A stretch of 31,178 nucleotides of DNA from the NCBI GenBank assembly GCA_023435895.1, contig JAEZLH010000002.1:1-31178 (forward strand), written 5' to 3'. The position numbers and the translations under genes are program-made. Below the pieces are notes generated by a model. The model was not told the DNA's origin. It did not search any database and worked only from the letters and a program-made list of their open reading frames with translations. Shown piece after piece: positions 1 to 8,807 of this stretch (positions are counted from its first letter, which is position 1; each line of letters opens with the position of its first letter). The stretch is from Bacillota bacterium (GTDB lineage: Bacteria > Bacillota > Clostridia > Lachnospirales > Lachnospiraceae).

Positions 1-126
1 TGACTAATCAGATAAAGAGGCCGCATATTTGAGGATATATGTCAACTGTTTTTTTGAATAATACCTTTTATTTTTGTTACACCGTATAGAAAGATATAGC
101 ATGTAATACTTAACTAAATGACATTG

Positions 127-320
127 GTTCACTCCCAGTCAAAGATGAAAATATGAATACGATAAATGATTTCCGATACGGAGACGCTTTCCCTTAGTTG
201 CATTACATAGCGGTACATAAGGCCTTAAAAGACAGAGCCTTAGTATCGATGAATGCAAATACTTCTTTTCGCAAATCATTTACCGTAATCATTATGTCAA
301 GTTCTGAATTGGGAGTGAAC
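127..320. repeat. 194-bp imperfect foldback element with 11-bp terminal inverted repeats
   Basis: The ends are a perfect 11-bp inverted repeat, GTTCACTCCCA at 127-137 and its complement at 310-320. Inside, the two halves remain complementary with mismatches and small gaps: a segment around 158-172 (ATAAATGATTT) pairs with one around 272-282, and TTGCATT at 198-204 pairs with AATGCAA at 252-258. The centre lies near 228. No clear target-site duplication flanks it and it encodes nothing, so it may be a decayed MITE-like element or only a large hairpin. Confidence 0.55.
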
Positions 321-789
321 AGTAATATGTGTTTTAACCTCCTTTTTATGCTAGATATTAGGTTACTCTCTTCCCCCTAGTCTGATGTACTAACCCAATT
401 CAATGATAAACCATATTAAAAATCATCCACACTATCTTGTATTTATAGGGAGGTAATCCACAATAGATAGAATTTAATACACAAATGTTTATAACTTTCT
501 TATTCGGTATAGATTCGATTCGGCTGTCAAATGCCCCCATAAACAGATTTCAACTAAGCATGTCTCTTCCATATTAAGCAAAAGTCTTGTCATATTATAA
601 ATAGAATTTTTACAATAGAATCAACTCTATGACTCAAACTGCTTCTCAGTTACGAATTTATAATGAACAATTAACAAAGAATTATGATTTTTTTGATCAT
701 TTTTATGCATCATATAAACTTTCTTAACATACAACTATTTGTATTGTGAAAATTAAATAATTGAATGAGGATTTTGTGAAAATATTTGA

Positions 790-807
790 TTGTTATTTTT
801 TTAACAA
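790..807. promoter_or_regulatory. Rex-type operator upstream of the adhE -35 box
   Basis: The 18-mer TTGTTATTTTTTTAACAA differs at one position from the redox-sensor Rex consensus (TTGTTAA, four bases, TTAACAA). The dyad extends to GATTGTTA at 788-795 paired with TAACAATC at 802-809. It sits five bases upstream of the adhE -35 hexamer. Rex releases such sites when NADH is high and is a known regulator of clostridial adhE genes; the match to this gene is inference from sequence. Confidence 0.7.
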
Positions 808-812
808 TCTTG

Positions 813-841
813 TTTACAAACGAATATTTTTCTGTTATATT
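813..841 (+). promoter_or_regulatory. adhE promoter
   Basis: A sigma-A type promoter is visible as TTTACA (813-818), a 17-base spacer, and TATATT (836-841). Transcription would start near 848, leaving a leader of about 45 bases that contains the second Rex-type site and the AAGGAGG ribosome-binding site at 880-886. Confidence 0.65.
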
Positions 842-856
842 AATGGCATGAAGACA

Positions 857-874
857 ACGTTAATTTTTTAACAA
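857..874. promoter_or_regulatory. Second Rex-type operator, downstream of the adhE start point
   Basis: The core GTTAA-TTTT-TTAAC (859-872) fits the Rex consensus exactly; only the first two outer bases differ. It lies between the predicted transcription start and the ribosome-binding site, so bound Rex would block elongation or initiation. With the upstream site it brackets the promoter. Confidence 0.6.
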
Positions 875-893
875 TCATTAAGGAGGAATCGAT

Positions 894-3518
894 ATGTCAA
901 AAGAACTCTTACAACAACCCTCTCCAAAGGAGCATGTGGACATTCTCGTTAACAATGCAACACAGGCATTGAACGATTTTTTATCTCTTGATCAAGAAAC
1001 TATTGATAATATTGTACATGAAATGGCATTAGCAGGTCTTGCAAAACAACAAACTCTTGCTAAAATGGCAGTTGAAGAAACTGGCCGCGGTATCTATGAA
1101 GATAAAATCACAAAAAACATTTTTGCTACTGAATATGTATGGCATTCCATTAAGTATCAGAAAACAGTAGGAATTATTGAAGATAATGAAGAAGAAGATT
1201 ATATGATCGTGGCAGAGCCGGTTGGTATTGTTGCTGGTGTTACCCCTGTTACCAATCCTACTTCCACTACAATGTTCAAATGTTTAACCTGTATCAAAAC
1301 AAGGAACCCCATTATCTTCGGCTTTCACCCCAGTTCTCAGCAATGCTCCAAAGAAGCTGCTAAGACCTTATATGAAGCAGCTCTGAAGGCAGGAGCACCA
1401 AAGAATTGTATTCAATGGATTGAGTATCCCTCTATTGATGCAACCAGAGAATTAATGAATCACCCTGATGTATCTATGATCCTGGCAACCGGTGGTTCCG
1501 GTATGGTGAAGCAGGCATATTCCTGTGGTAAACCAGCTCTTGGTGTAGGTCCTGGTAATGTACCTTGCTTTATCGAAAAAAGCGCCAACTTAAAGCGTGC
1601 CGTTAATGACTTAGTACTCTCTAAATCCTTTGATAATGGAATGATCTGTGCATCTGAACAGGCCGCAATTATTGAAGCTCCTGTATATAAAGAAGTTGTT
1701 GAATTAATGAAAAAAGCAGGCTGCTACTTCGCTACTAAGGAAGAAATAAAATTACTTGAGCCTATTGTAATTAATACAAAAACTGGTGCTGTTAATCCTG
1801 CAATTGTTGGTCAGCCTCCTGTAAAGATTGCTGCCTTAGCTGGTATCACCATTCCTGAAACTACTAAGATATTATGTACTGAACTAGAAGGTGTTGGACC
1901 GGAATATCCCCTTAGCAAAGAGAAATTATCCCCTGTTCTCGCAATTATTAAAGCAAATACCTTAGAAGACGGACTTAGCCTTTGTGAAAAAATGATTGAA
2001 CTGGGTGGTTTGGGACACTCCTCCGTTATTCATTCCTCTGATGAAAAAGTAATTAAGAATTTCTCAGCTAGAATGAGAACTGGTAGAATCCTTGTGAACT
2101 CTCCTTCAACCCATGGTGCTATTGGTGATTTATACAACACTAATATGCCTTCCTTGACACTGGGCTGCGGTTCTTATGGCGGTAACTCAACCACTCACAA
2201 TGTATCCGCTGTAGATTTAGTTAATTACAAGCGTGTAGCAAAGAGGAGGGTAAATATGCAGTGGTTTAAAGTTCCGAGTAAAATTTATTTTGAATCCGGT
2301 TCAACAGCATATTTATCAAAAATGCCGGGTATCACAAAAGCATTTATTGTAACTGACCCTTCCATGACACAATTAGGATATGTAAATAAGGTTTTATACC
2401 AGTTAAGAAAGCGTTCCGATTATGTACACTGTGAAATCTTCGACCAGGTTGAACCAGATCCGAGTCTCGAGACGGTACTTAAGGGTGTTGAAGAAATGAA
2501 TAAATTTAAGCCTGACGTAATCATTGCCCTAGGTGGTGGATCTGCTATTGACGCAGCGAAAGGTATGTGGCTCTTCTTCGAAAATCCGGAAGCTGACTTT
2601 AAGAATATGTCCTTAAAATTCTTGGATATTAGAAAACGTACCTATAAATTCCCTATCCTTGGAAAGAAAGCTCAGTTTGTTGCTATTCCTACCACCTCCG
2701 GAACCGGTTCTGAGGTAACCTCCTTTGCTGTAATATCTGATAAGAAGGAAAACAAGAAATATCCTCTCGCCGATTACGAGTTGACACCTGATGTGGCAAT
2801 TATTGACCCTGATTTTGTTATGACAGTGCCGAAAACCTCTACAGCATGGACTGGTATGGATGTACTGACTCACGCAGTGGAAGCATATATCTCCATTGTA
2901 GCCTCTGATTATACCGATGCACTTGCAATTCACGCCATCGACCTAGTATTTAAATATTTGAAAGCATCTTATGATGAGGGCAGTGCGAATCCTCTTGCTC
3001 GTGAGAAAATGCATAACGCATCAACCATTGCTGGTATGGCCTTTACAAATGCCTTCTTAGGTATCAACCACTCACTAGCTCACAAGCTTGGCGGTGAATA
3101 CCATGTTGCTCACGGTTGTGCTAACGCAATATTATTACCACACGTTATTCGCTATAACGGTGTAGAGTGCCCCACTAAATTTACCTCTTTCCCGAAATAC
3201 GAAAGCTATATCGTTGGCGACAAGATATTCGAATTAATGAAGAAACTCGGTAAAAATCCTAAGAACAATGGTGATGCTGTAGAAATGCTTGCACAAGAAG
3301 TTGAAAAACTGAATGCTAACTTAGGAATACCTGCAACATTAAAAGAAGTCGGCATTGACGAGAAGGATTTCTTAAAGAAGGTACCTGCTCTTGCAGACCT
3401 GGCTTTTAGTGATCAGTGTACAACTGCTAATCCCCGACTTCCTCTGGTGTCTGAGTTAGAACAGCTTTATTTAACTGCTTTCTATGGCAAGGATAAAGTT
3501 CCCGCAGAGAAGAAGTAA
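894..3518 (+). CDS. adhE: Bifunctional acetaldehyde-CoA / alcohol dehydrogenase AdhE
   Basis: This 874-residue enzyme reduces acetyl-CoA to acetaldehyde and then to ethanol, oxidising two NADH, which is the main route for reoxidising NADH in ethanol-forming anaerobes. The N-terminal aldehyde dehydrogenase domain spans roughly residues 1-445, with catalytic Cys252 in the SFDNGMICASEQ motif. The C-terminal iron-type alcohol dehydrogenase spans about 455-870. It carries GGGS near 547-550 and predicted iron ligands Asp656, His660, His726 and His740. Length is normal for the family, whose members form spirosome filaments. The start has a strong AAGGAGG eight bases upstream. The gene is monocistronic, with its own promoter, Rex-type operators and a strong terminator. 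It is transcribed toward oriC, unlike its neighbours. An in-frame ribosome-binding site and ATG occur at 2243-2258, exactly between the two domains. Confidence 0.97.
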   Translation: MSKELLQQPSPKEHVDILVNNATQALNDFLSLDQETIDNIVHEMALAGLAKQQTLAKMAVEETGRGIYEDKITKNIFATEYVWHSIKYQKTVGIIEDNEEEDYMIVAEPVGIVAGVTPVTNPTSTTMFKCLTCIKTRNPIIFGFHPSSQQCSKEAAKTLYEAALKAGAPKNCIQWIEYPSIDATRELMNHPDVSMILATGGSGMVKQAYSCGKPALGVGPGNVPCFIEKSANLKRAVNDLVLSKSFDNGMICASEQAAIIEAPVYKEVVELMKKAGCYFATKEEIKLLEPIVINTKTGAVNPAIVGQPPVKIAALAGITIPETTKILCTELEGVGPEYPLSKEKLSPVLAIIKANTLEDGLSLCEKMIELGGLGHSSVIHSSDEKVIKNFSARMRTGRILVNSPSTHGAIGDLYNTNMPSLTLGCGSYGGNSTTHNVSAVDLVNYKRVAKRRVNMQWFKVPSKIYFESGSTAYLSKMPGITKAFIVTDPSMTQLGYVNKVLYQLRKRSDYVHCEIFDQVEPDPSLETVLKGVEEMNKFKPDVIIALGGGSAIDAAKGMWLFFENPEADFKNMSLKFLDIRKRTYKFPILGKKAQFVAIPTTSGTGSEVTSFAVISDKKENKKYPLADYELTPDVAIIDPDFVMTVPKTSTAWTGMDVLTHAVEAYISIVASDYTDALAIHAIDLVFKYLKASYDEGSANPLAREKMHNASTIAGMAFTNAFLGINHSLAHKLGGEYHVAHGCANAILLPHVIRYNGVECPTKFTSFPKYESYIVGDKIFELMKKLGKNPKNNGDAVEMLAQEVEKLNANLGIPATLKEVGIDEKDFLKKVPALADLAFSDQCTTANPRLPLVSELEQLYLTAFYGKDKVPAEKK

Positions 3519-3646
3519 TTTTACTCTTTAAATGCATTATATATAATTTGATATAAATTTGGTTATTGTTTTAATTTCCTTTTTTCTTCTTGGTGTATAC
3601 CAAGATTATAGATAGACTACTTTCTTAATAAGTTTTTATCTTCCCA

Positions 3647-3702
3647 ATCAAAATAGCAGGGGGTGAAGTTATAATACTTCATCCCCTGTTATTTTGATTT
3701 TC
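3647..3702 (+). terminator. adhE terminator
   Basis: A 22-base arm starting ATCAAAATAGCAGG (3647-3668) pairs with 3677-3698 with only two G-U wobbles and an 8-base loop, followed by a T-rich stretch. It lies 129 bases after the adhE stop. The T-rich tail grades into the tandem repeat that follows. Confidence 0.85.
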
Positions 3703-3838
3703 TATATTACTATTTGATTTTGATTTTCTATATTACTATTTGATTTTGATTTTTGTATTACTATTTTGATTTTGATTTTTATATTACTATTTGATTTTGA
3801 TCTTCTTTATTACTATTTTAATTTTCTACACTATTACT
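3691..3838. repeat. About five tandem copies of a 26-bp AT-rich unit
   Basis: The core TATTACTATTTGATTTTGAT recurs with the ATTAC word at 3706, 3732, 3757, 3783, 3809 and 3833, a period of 24-26 bases. The unit contains TATTTTGATTTTCTA, the 3' arm and tail of the adhE terminator, so the array may have grown by slippage from that tail. No spacers differ between units, so it is not a CRISPR array. Confidence 0.85.
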
Positions 3839-3912
3839 GGATTTACATATCCTCGTTCGTAAGAGACTTGGTTTTTCATTACAAGTAATATTGATAGCAT
3901 ATTTCTAATTAT

Positions 3913-4425
3913 TTATGCCATATAATTATCGCTATTAATCGCCTGACTTAATGCTTTCTTTTCATCCTCAGACAGTTCAAGGAATGATTCCCCTTTGATA
4001 ATCTCTTTCAAATAAGTATAGCAACCTTCTCTACTACTATGCACGGAATTAAGTACAAACCCATTATTGTTTTTGTCTAACAGTGCTATAACAAAACTTA
4101 ATTTGCCTCCCATTTCTTTAAAGGCATCATATTTCACAATTCCCAGTTTTTGGTATACCGATAATAGATTTTGGTTTACTTTCCCGATCTCAGAATTTAA
4201 TCTTTTGGCCTCATTCTTTAGACTATCAATATCATTGAAACGAGTTAAAATTTGGTCCTCCAAACTCTCTCCATTTCCACCCTTCATAAATCTCTTGTAT
4301 TTTTTCTTTAACTTACCTTGTTTAACTGATAGTATTATTAAAGAAATAAGTAATATAATGGAAAGTGCGGCTAAACCTATTACAATATATGCAATATTCT
4401 CATTGATCATATCAATTATGTTCAT
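3913..4425 (-). CDS. DUF4446 family membrane-anchored protein
   Basis: This 170-residue protein matches what I know of the DUF4446 family, a clostridial group often encoded beside parB. One transmembrane segment at residues 11-34 is followed by a basic stretch (KLKKKYKRF). A probable coiled coil follows at about 55-95, and then a conserved-looking block with YDAFKEMGGKLSFVIALLD near 99-117. The protein would therefore be anchored in the membrane by its N-terminus with the rest in the cytoplasm. The start has GGGAGG nine bases upstream. It begins 34 bases after parB ends and is probably the last gene of the parA-parB operon. Its function is unknown; a link to chromosome segregation is only suggested by position. 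Confidence 0.8.
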   Translation of the reverse strand: MNIIDMINENIAYIVIGLAALSIILLISLIILSVKQGKLKKKYKRFMKGGNGESLEDQILTRFNDIDSLKNEAKRLNSEIGKVNQNLLSVYQKLGIVKYDAFKEMGGKLSFVIALLDKNNNGFVLNSVHSSREGCYTYLKEIIKGESFLELSEDEKKALSQAINSDNYMA

Positions 4426-4459
4426 TCTAAGTTCCTCCCAAGTGAATTATTATATACTC

Positions 4460-5350
4460 CTAATTATCTTGCTGTGCCAATACATCAAATAACTCGATAA
4501 TTCTGTCCAGCTCATCATTTGAATAATATTCTATTTCAATAGAACCTTTATTATTATTTTTTCTATGTATTGAAACTTTTGTGCCCATAACGGATCGAAT
4601 TTTATTTTCAATATCACGATAAATAACTGTATCCTCGTTAGTGGCTGCAATATCCTTTTTCGGTTTTTCTTCACCGACTTTCTTAACAAGCTTCTCTACT
4701 TCTCTTACACTAAGCTTTTCATCAAAAATACGTCCTGCGAGGATATATTGCACATTCTTATCTTCAATAGTCAACAATGCACGTGCATGTCCGCTGGATA
4801 TCATTTCATCAATCAGCATTTGCTGTACTCTCTCGTCTAATTTTAGTAGTCTCATAGAATTAGTAACCGCAGCTCTACTCTTACTGACTCTCTCTGCAAC
4901 TTCATCTTGTTTCAAATGAAATTCCTCAATTAAACGTTGATAAGTAACCGCCTCCTCGATAGGATTTAAATCTTCTCGCTGAATATTTTCAATTAATGCA
5001 ATTTCAACTACTTCTTGAGGAGAGTAATCTTTCACGATTGCTGGTACTTCTTTTAACCCAGCTAGTCTTGCAGCTCTCCATCTTCGTTCTCCTGCTATAA
5101 TCTCATAATATTTATCTTTTTTTTGTAAAATTAGTGGCTGAATAATTCCATACTGCTTGATTGATTCCGCTAATTCCTGCAAAGCGTCTTCATCAAATCT
5201 TTTTCTTGGTTGTAACTTATTAGGTTCAATATTTCTGATTGGTATCAATGTTTCACGTGAAACATCCTCGCCTTTTCCATCACTGCTCTTTACTAATTGT
5301 TCCGGTATCATAATGTCGAGCCCTTTACCAAGCCCCTTCTTAACTGCCAT
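4460..5350 (-). CDS. parB: Chromosome partitioning protein ParB (Spo0J)
   Basis: The 296-residue protein binds parS, loads as a CTP-dependent sliding clamp, spreads and recruits SMC, and stimulates ParA. The N-terminus carries the basic KGLGKGL motif (residues 5-11) that in relatives contacts ParA. The CTP-binding domain shows GERRWRA (87-93) and ENIQRE (121-126). The parS-reading helix-turn-helix lies around 145-170, and a C-terminal dimerisation domain follows after a Lys-rich linker (about 223-233). AAGGAGG precedes the ATG. It follows parA by 23 bases. A perfect parS site lies inside its own reading frame (codons for VSRET near residue 30), as in other Firmicutes. Confidence 0.96.
   Translation of the reverse strand: MAVKKGLGKGLDIMIPEQLVKSSDGKGEDVSRETLIPIRNIEPNKLQPRKRFDEDALQELAESIKQYGIIQPLILQKKDKYYEIIAGERRWRAARLAGLKEVPAIVKDYSPQEVVEIALIENIQREDLNPIEEAVTYQRLIEEFHLKQDEVAERVSKSRAAVTNSMRLLKLDERVQQMLIDEMISSGHARALLTIEDKNVQYILAGRIFDEKLSVREVEKLVKKVGEEKPKKDIAATNEDTVIYRDIENKIRSVMGTKVSIHRKNNNKGSIEIEYYSNDELDRIIELFDVLAQQDN
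5249..5264. other. parS site 1, inside parB
   Basis: Perfect 16-bp palindrome TGTTTCACGTGAAACA, the canonical Spo0J/ParB binding site. It is read in frame as part of the ParB N-terminus. Confidence 0.95.
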
Positions 5351-5373
5351 AAAAATCCTCCTTATCCAGAAAA

Positions 5374-6291
5374 TTAGTTACCTTTTACTTTCTTTGTAGT
5401 CTTCTTAGCCCCAGTCTTTTTTGTTTCTGTCTTTATAACCTCAGTTTTTTTATCTGCTTTCTTTTTAACTGATTTTTCTTTTACATCTGTTGCTTTGACT
5501 GCTGTCTTACTACTCTCTATCTTCTCATTATTGTCATTTTCTATTACTTCAATCGCTAACTGTCGATATCCCTCTGCACCGGCTGATTTAGGATCATATA
5601 AATTGATTGGTAATCCGTGGCTAGGCGCCTCAGCAAGACGCACGTTACGTGGAATAATACTTTTATATATGTTCTGTTTCAAATTACCTTTTACATTTTC
5701 AACAACCTGCAAGGAAAGATTGGTTCGTGCATCAAACATAGTAAATACAACACCTTCAATTTCAAGTAGGGGATTTAATCTCTGTTTTACTAAGTTAATT
5801 GTATGCATTAACTGTGTAAGACCTTCTAGTGCATAGAATTCGCATTGAATTGGGACAAGAACTGTATTCGCAGTTGTCATAGCGTTCACTGTAAGTGTAT
5901 TTAATGAAGGAGGACAGTCAATAATGATGAAATCATATTCATCTTTAATCTTATCCACTTCCTTCTTTAATATGTATTCCCGGCCTTCTACTCCAATTAA
6001 TTCAATTTCAGCACCTGCTAAATTGACATTAGAAGGTAATAAATCAAGGTATTCAATTGGAGTATTTATTCTGCATTCCTCAATAGAACACTCCCCAATA
6101 ACCATCTGGTAAATAGAATTCTTAATTTTACTTTTATCTATCCCTAAACCGCTCGAAGTATTTCCCTGAGGATCTATATCAATTGCTAAAACCTTTTTTT
6201 TCTTCTCTGCCAGACAAGCAGACAGGTTTATAGCGGTAGTCGTTTTGCCAACTCCGCCTTTTTGGTTAGCAATTGCAATGACTCTTGCCAT
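5374..6291 (-). CDS. parA: Chromosome partitioning ATPase ParA (Soj) with a lysine-rich C-terminal tail
   Basis: This 305-residue protein is a ParA/MinD-type ATPase. The deviant Walker A KGGVGKTT is at residues 11-18, the IDIDPQGN switch at 38-44, and the IIDCPP Walker B at 123-128. It acts with ParB at the origin and, in Bacillus, also affects DnaA. Residues 1 to about 252 match the usual full length of Soj. Residues 256-305 are extra: lysine, threonine and glutamate rich with repeated KK pairs, resembling histone-H1-like nonspecific DNA-binding tails. It is the first gene of the operon parA-parB-DUF4446. A weak GGTGGAG precedes the ATG. Confidence 0.95.
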   Translation of the reverse strand: MARVIAIANQKGGVGKTTTAINLSACLAEKKKKVLAIDIDPQGNTSSGLGIDKSKIKNSIYQMVIGECSIEECRINTPIEYLDLLPSNVNLAGAEIELIGVEGREYILKKEVDKIKDEYDFIIIDCPPSLNTLTVNAMTTANTVLVPIQCEFYALEGLTQLMHTINLVKQRLNPLLEIEGVVFTMFDARTNLSLQVVENVKGNLKQNIYKSIIPRNVRLAEAPSHGLPINLYDPKSAGAEGYRQLAIEVIENDNNEKIESSKTAVKATDVKEKSVKKKADKKTEVIKTETKKTGAKKTTKKVKGN

Positions 6292-6650
6292 TCACACTCC
6301 ACCCTTCTTATAGTAATTTTCCAATACAGAAGTAATAATTCTAAACTTTTGCTCCCCTATTATATCATTAATCAATTATTATATCTAGTGCAATTTCACA
6401 ATATAACCTTATATAACCTTATAGTAAATCATTCAAAAGCTTAATTGTAAAATGAAAAGCATGGCAGAAAGGTGCTTTACATTGAATTTCTTGCTTTTTA
6501 GGATAATAAGCATTATGTTTCAGAAGTATAGATATATTCTTATTATATAAAACATCAAACAAGAGCCATTTACATGGAGAGATTAACCATATAATAACTT
6601 AAATAATAGAAAAGCATTGCTCCGTTACCATATAGAAATCTTTATTAAAG

Positions 6651-6666
6651 TGTTTCACGTGAAACA
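6651..6666. other. parS site 2
   Basis: Perfect TGTTTCACGTGAAACA, upstream of parA in the gene-free tract. Confidence 0.95.
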
Positions 6667-6985
6667 TTTTATTATCTTAAATCTTACGATTAATAAAGAA
6701 TATGGAGTTTGCATTATAACTTTTATAATAAGCCCCAAAAATTAAGTTGTGATTATAATCTAAATACCTTAGTATCTAATATTCTTGTTCAATAATATTA
6801 GATATCATTACATTCATATGTAAACAAAATACTCTCCAAGAATGATTTATATGGTTTTTAATCAGATAATATCCTATATGTTTATTGGTAGTTATTAAGA
6901 TCAATAAATGAAAAAGCATAATTAAAAATTATAATCAAGGATCAAAAATACTTTTATTCTCTATACTTCTATCTAATGTCAATAA

Positions 6986-7001
6986 AGTTTCACGTGAAAC
7001 A
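6986..7001. other. parS site 3 (one mismatch)
   Basis: AGTTTCACGTGAAACA, differing from the consensus only in the first, outermost base. It lies 335 bases from site 2. Confidence 0.9.
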
Positions 7002-7305
7002 TTCAATTTCTTCATCGAATCTCGCCTATTAATATAAATAGTTTAACTTTATAATATAGATTGTTTAATTTTAGTATATAATACTGATGCTTATGGAAGA
7101 ACATAATTTCATTTCTAAAATTATTGATACAAAAATGTGATTTTCAACTATTAATTTTGAGATAAGACACCTTAAAACAACATTATCTATCTTAGGTTAT
7201 AAATAGTTGATATTTATAATTCATATTGGTTGATATATAATATATATCTGCATAATTAAATTTATAAAATATCTCTTTCAGAAAAAAAGAACCATCTAAT
7301 CGAAA

Positions 7306-7321
7306 TGTTTCACGTGAAACA
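7306..7321. other. parS site 4
   Basis: Perfect TGTTTCACGTGAAACA. The palindrome extends to 24 bases (7302-7325). It lies 320 bases from site 3. Confidence 0.95.
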
Positions 7322-7828
7322 TTTCATATTACCACCTATATATTATTAATTTGTAGATTGTTTTTAATTAATTTTTTGCTATATCTTTATATAAGTAGGT
7401 ATAAAATTAGCGTACCTTGTGACATTGTTTACTCCCTTAAATCCAGTAAAGCCAGTTACATAAAAATTAAATAATATATCTTTCTCCTCACCCTATGTGT
7501 TTCTAATAATGCGTGCTTGAATTTCAAAAATACTTAAAGCCATTTTTCACTAATGTTATTTCGTATTGTATTCTTGCTTCCGTCTAGTATTACTTAATAT
7601 ATAATCTATTAGCTAGTTAAAAATCCTACCATTTTGCAGCATCTCATGATGGATTTAATCAATAAAAATAAAAAGATATATAAAATAGATGGAATGACTT
7701 CCACTATTTGCTCTATATATCAATCTATCTTTAATCTTCTCGACATCACTCTTAAATCTTATTCCTATAGATCAATTAAACATCAATAATTATCTTGATT
7801 AAGCACTCACCTAGTATAGCCTTAAGGT

Positions 7829-7862
7829 AAATATCTTGTTAATTTAGCAAGGATATTTTTTT
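7829..7862 (+). terminator. Orphan terminator-like hairpin
   Basis: AATATCTTG pairs with CAAGGATATT across a short loop with one bulged base, followed by seven T. No gene is recognisable upstream on this strand, so it may end an unrecognised transcript or be fortuitous. Confidence 0.35.
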
Positions 7863-8441
7863 ACGCCAAAAGGTTTAAAAACAGAGACATAACGAGCCCC
7901 TTCTAAGGATTTCATATCTGTATAGAAAAACAATTAGACTAGCGAAACAGTATTTATAAGTCGGAATCCTACTAGCTTATACGATATCACTTTCTCTTTA
8001 TTATTTGATAAAACTCGTTGATACTAAGTATATATTTAAATTAAATCCTAGGTTGACTTCGATTATCAATTGAATACTTCCACCACATAGTTACTCTACC
8101 TTGTATAACTGCATCTTGGGTGCGAATCCTACGCTTATTTTTCATCTAAGTTCTCGGTATAAAATTCCGTTTCAACAACTATCCTTATAAGTGTTTTAGA
8201 GAATAGATATCAGAAGTTGTCATAGTATTGTTGCCTAATATTATCTGACGTATTAGCTATTTGTATTTAATAAAAACAGCTATTCTTTTCAATAAAAACT
8301 ATATCTTAATTCATATGATATATAATTAGAATTATTAACCCTTCATTATCAGTATGAATTATCTATGCATGCGATATTATCTATTAATTTTTACTTACTT
8401 ATATAATTTCTAAAATACTGTGAATTTATTATATAATCATG

Positions 8442-8790
8442 ACCACCGGTTTAGGTGGTGCTTTATACTACTCCTATAAGGGGCTTTTACCTACCAACGC
8501 AAAGAAAGCGTATGATGGATTTACCAGCCAATACTTCTTTCTCAGTCTAGCCTTAAGGACTTTTTAATTACCTCCTCATACCTGCCGACTCCACGAGTTT
8601 TTTATTATAGCCTTGCTTATAATCTATCCTTTCAGGAACAGGAACTACTTCCTGCTTTTTTTACTGGCACATCCGTAAACGTGTTATATATTCATTAGGG
8701 TGATTGATCAGCTTCCATATAATCCATCAATTTATTTGCAATATATTTTTGTAAGCAAAGCATTTTAGTACACACCTGCATAGCAGGTAG
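8442..8790 (-). mobile_element. Probable internally deleted IS200/IS605-type remnant
   Basis: Read on the - strand, a short frame ending TDVPVKKAGSSSCS and a stop (8632-8685) looks like a TnpB C-terminal tail. About 190 bases of structured-looking sequence follow, with AAAAGCCCCTTATAGG near 8475-8490. The stretch closes with the hairpin ACCACC/GGTGGT (8442-8459). This is the layout of a tnpB 3' end with its omega (guide) RNA and right-end hairpin. A second small hairpin, ACCTGC/GCAGGT at 8774-8788, could be the left-end hairpin. The transposase and nearly all of tnpB would be missing. I recognise the pattern rather than a specific element. Confidence 0.45.
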
Positions 8791-8807
8791 TTTATTTTAA
8801 TACAAAA

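Larger units (their letters stand above)
1..893. other. Gene-free region left of adhE
   Basis: I see no convincing gene here. A 60-codon frame at 198-380 starts with TTG, lies partly inside a foldback repeat and has no ribosome-binding site, so I do not count it. The stretch holds a foldback element (127-320) and, in its last 110 bases, the adhE promoter with its Rex-type operators. Bases 321-785 are AT-rich and show nothing I recognise. Confidence 0.7.

Noticed and set aside
198..380. 60-codon frame on the + strand
   Set aside because: TTG start, no ribosome-binding site, overlaps the arms of the foldback element.
2613..2933. 106-codon frame opposite adhE
   Set aside because: Antisense shadow of a highly conserved gene in another frame.
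3691..3838. Possible CRISPR array
   Set aside because: The 26-bp units are contiguous with no distinct spacers; it is a simple AT-rich tandem repeat.
7649..7789. 46-codon frame ending 40 bases before a terminator-like hairpin
   Set aside because: No ribosome-binding site, and at this AT content one or two frames of that length are expected by chance in the tract.
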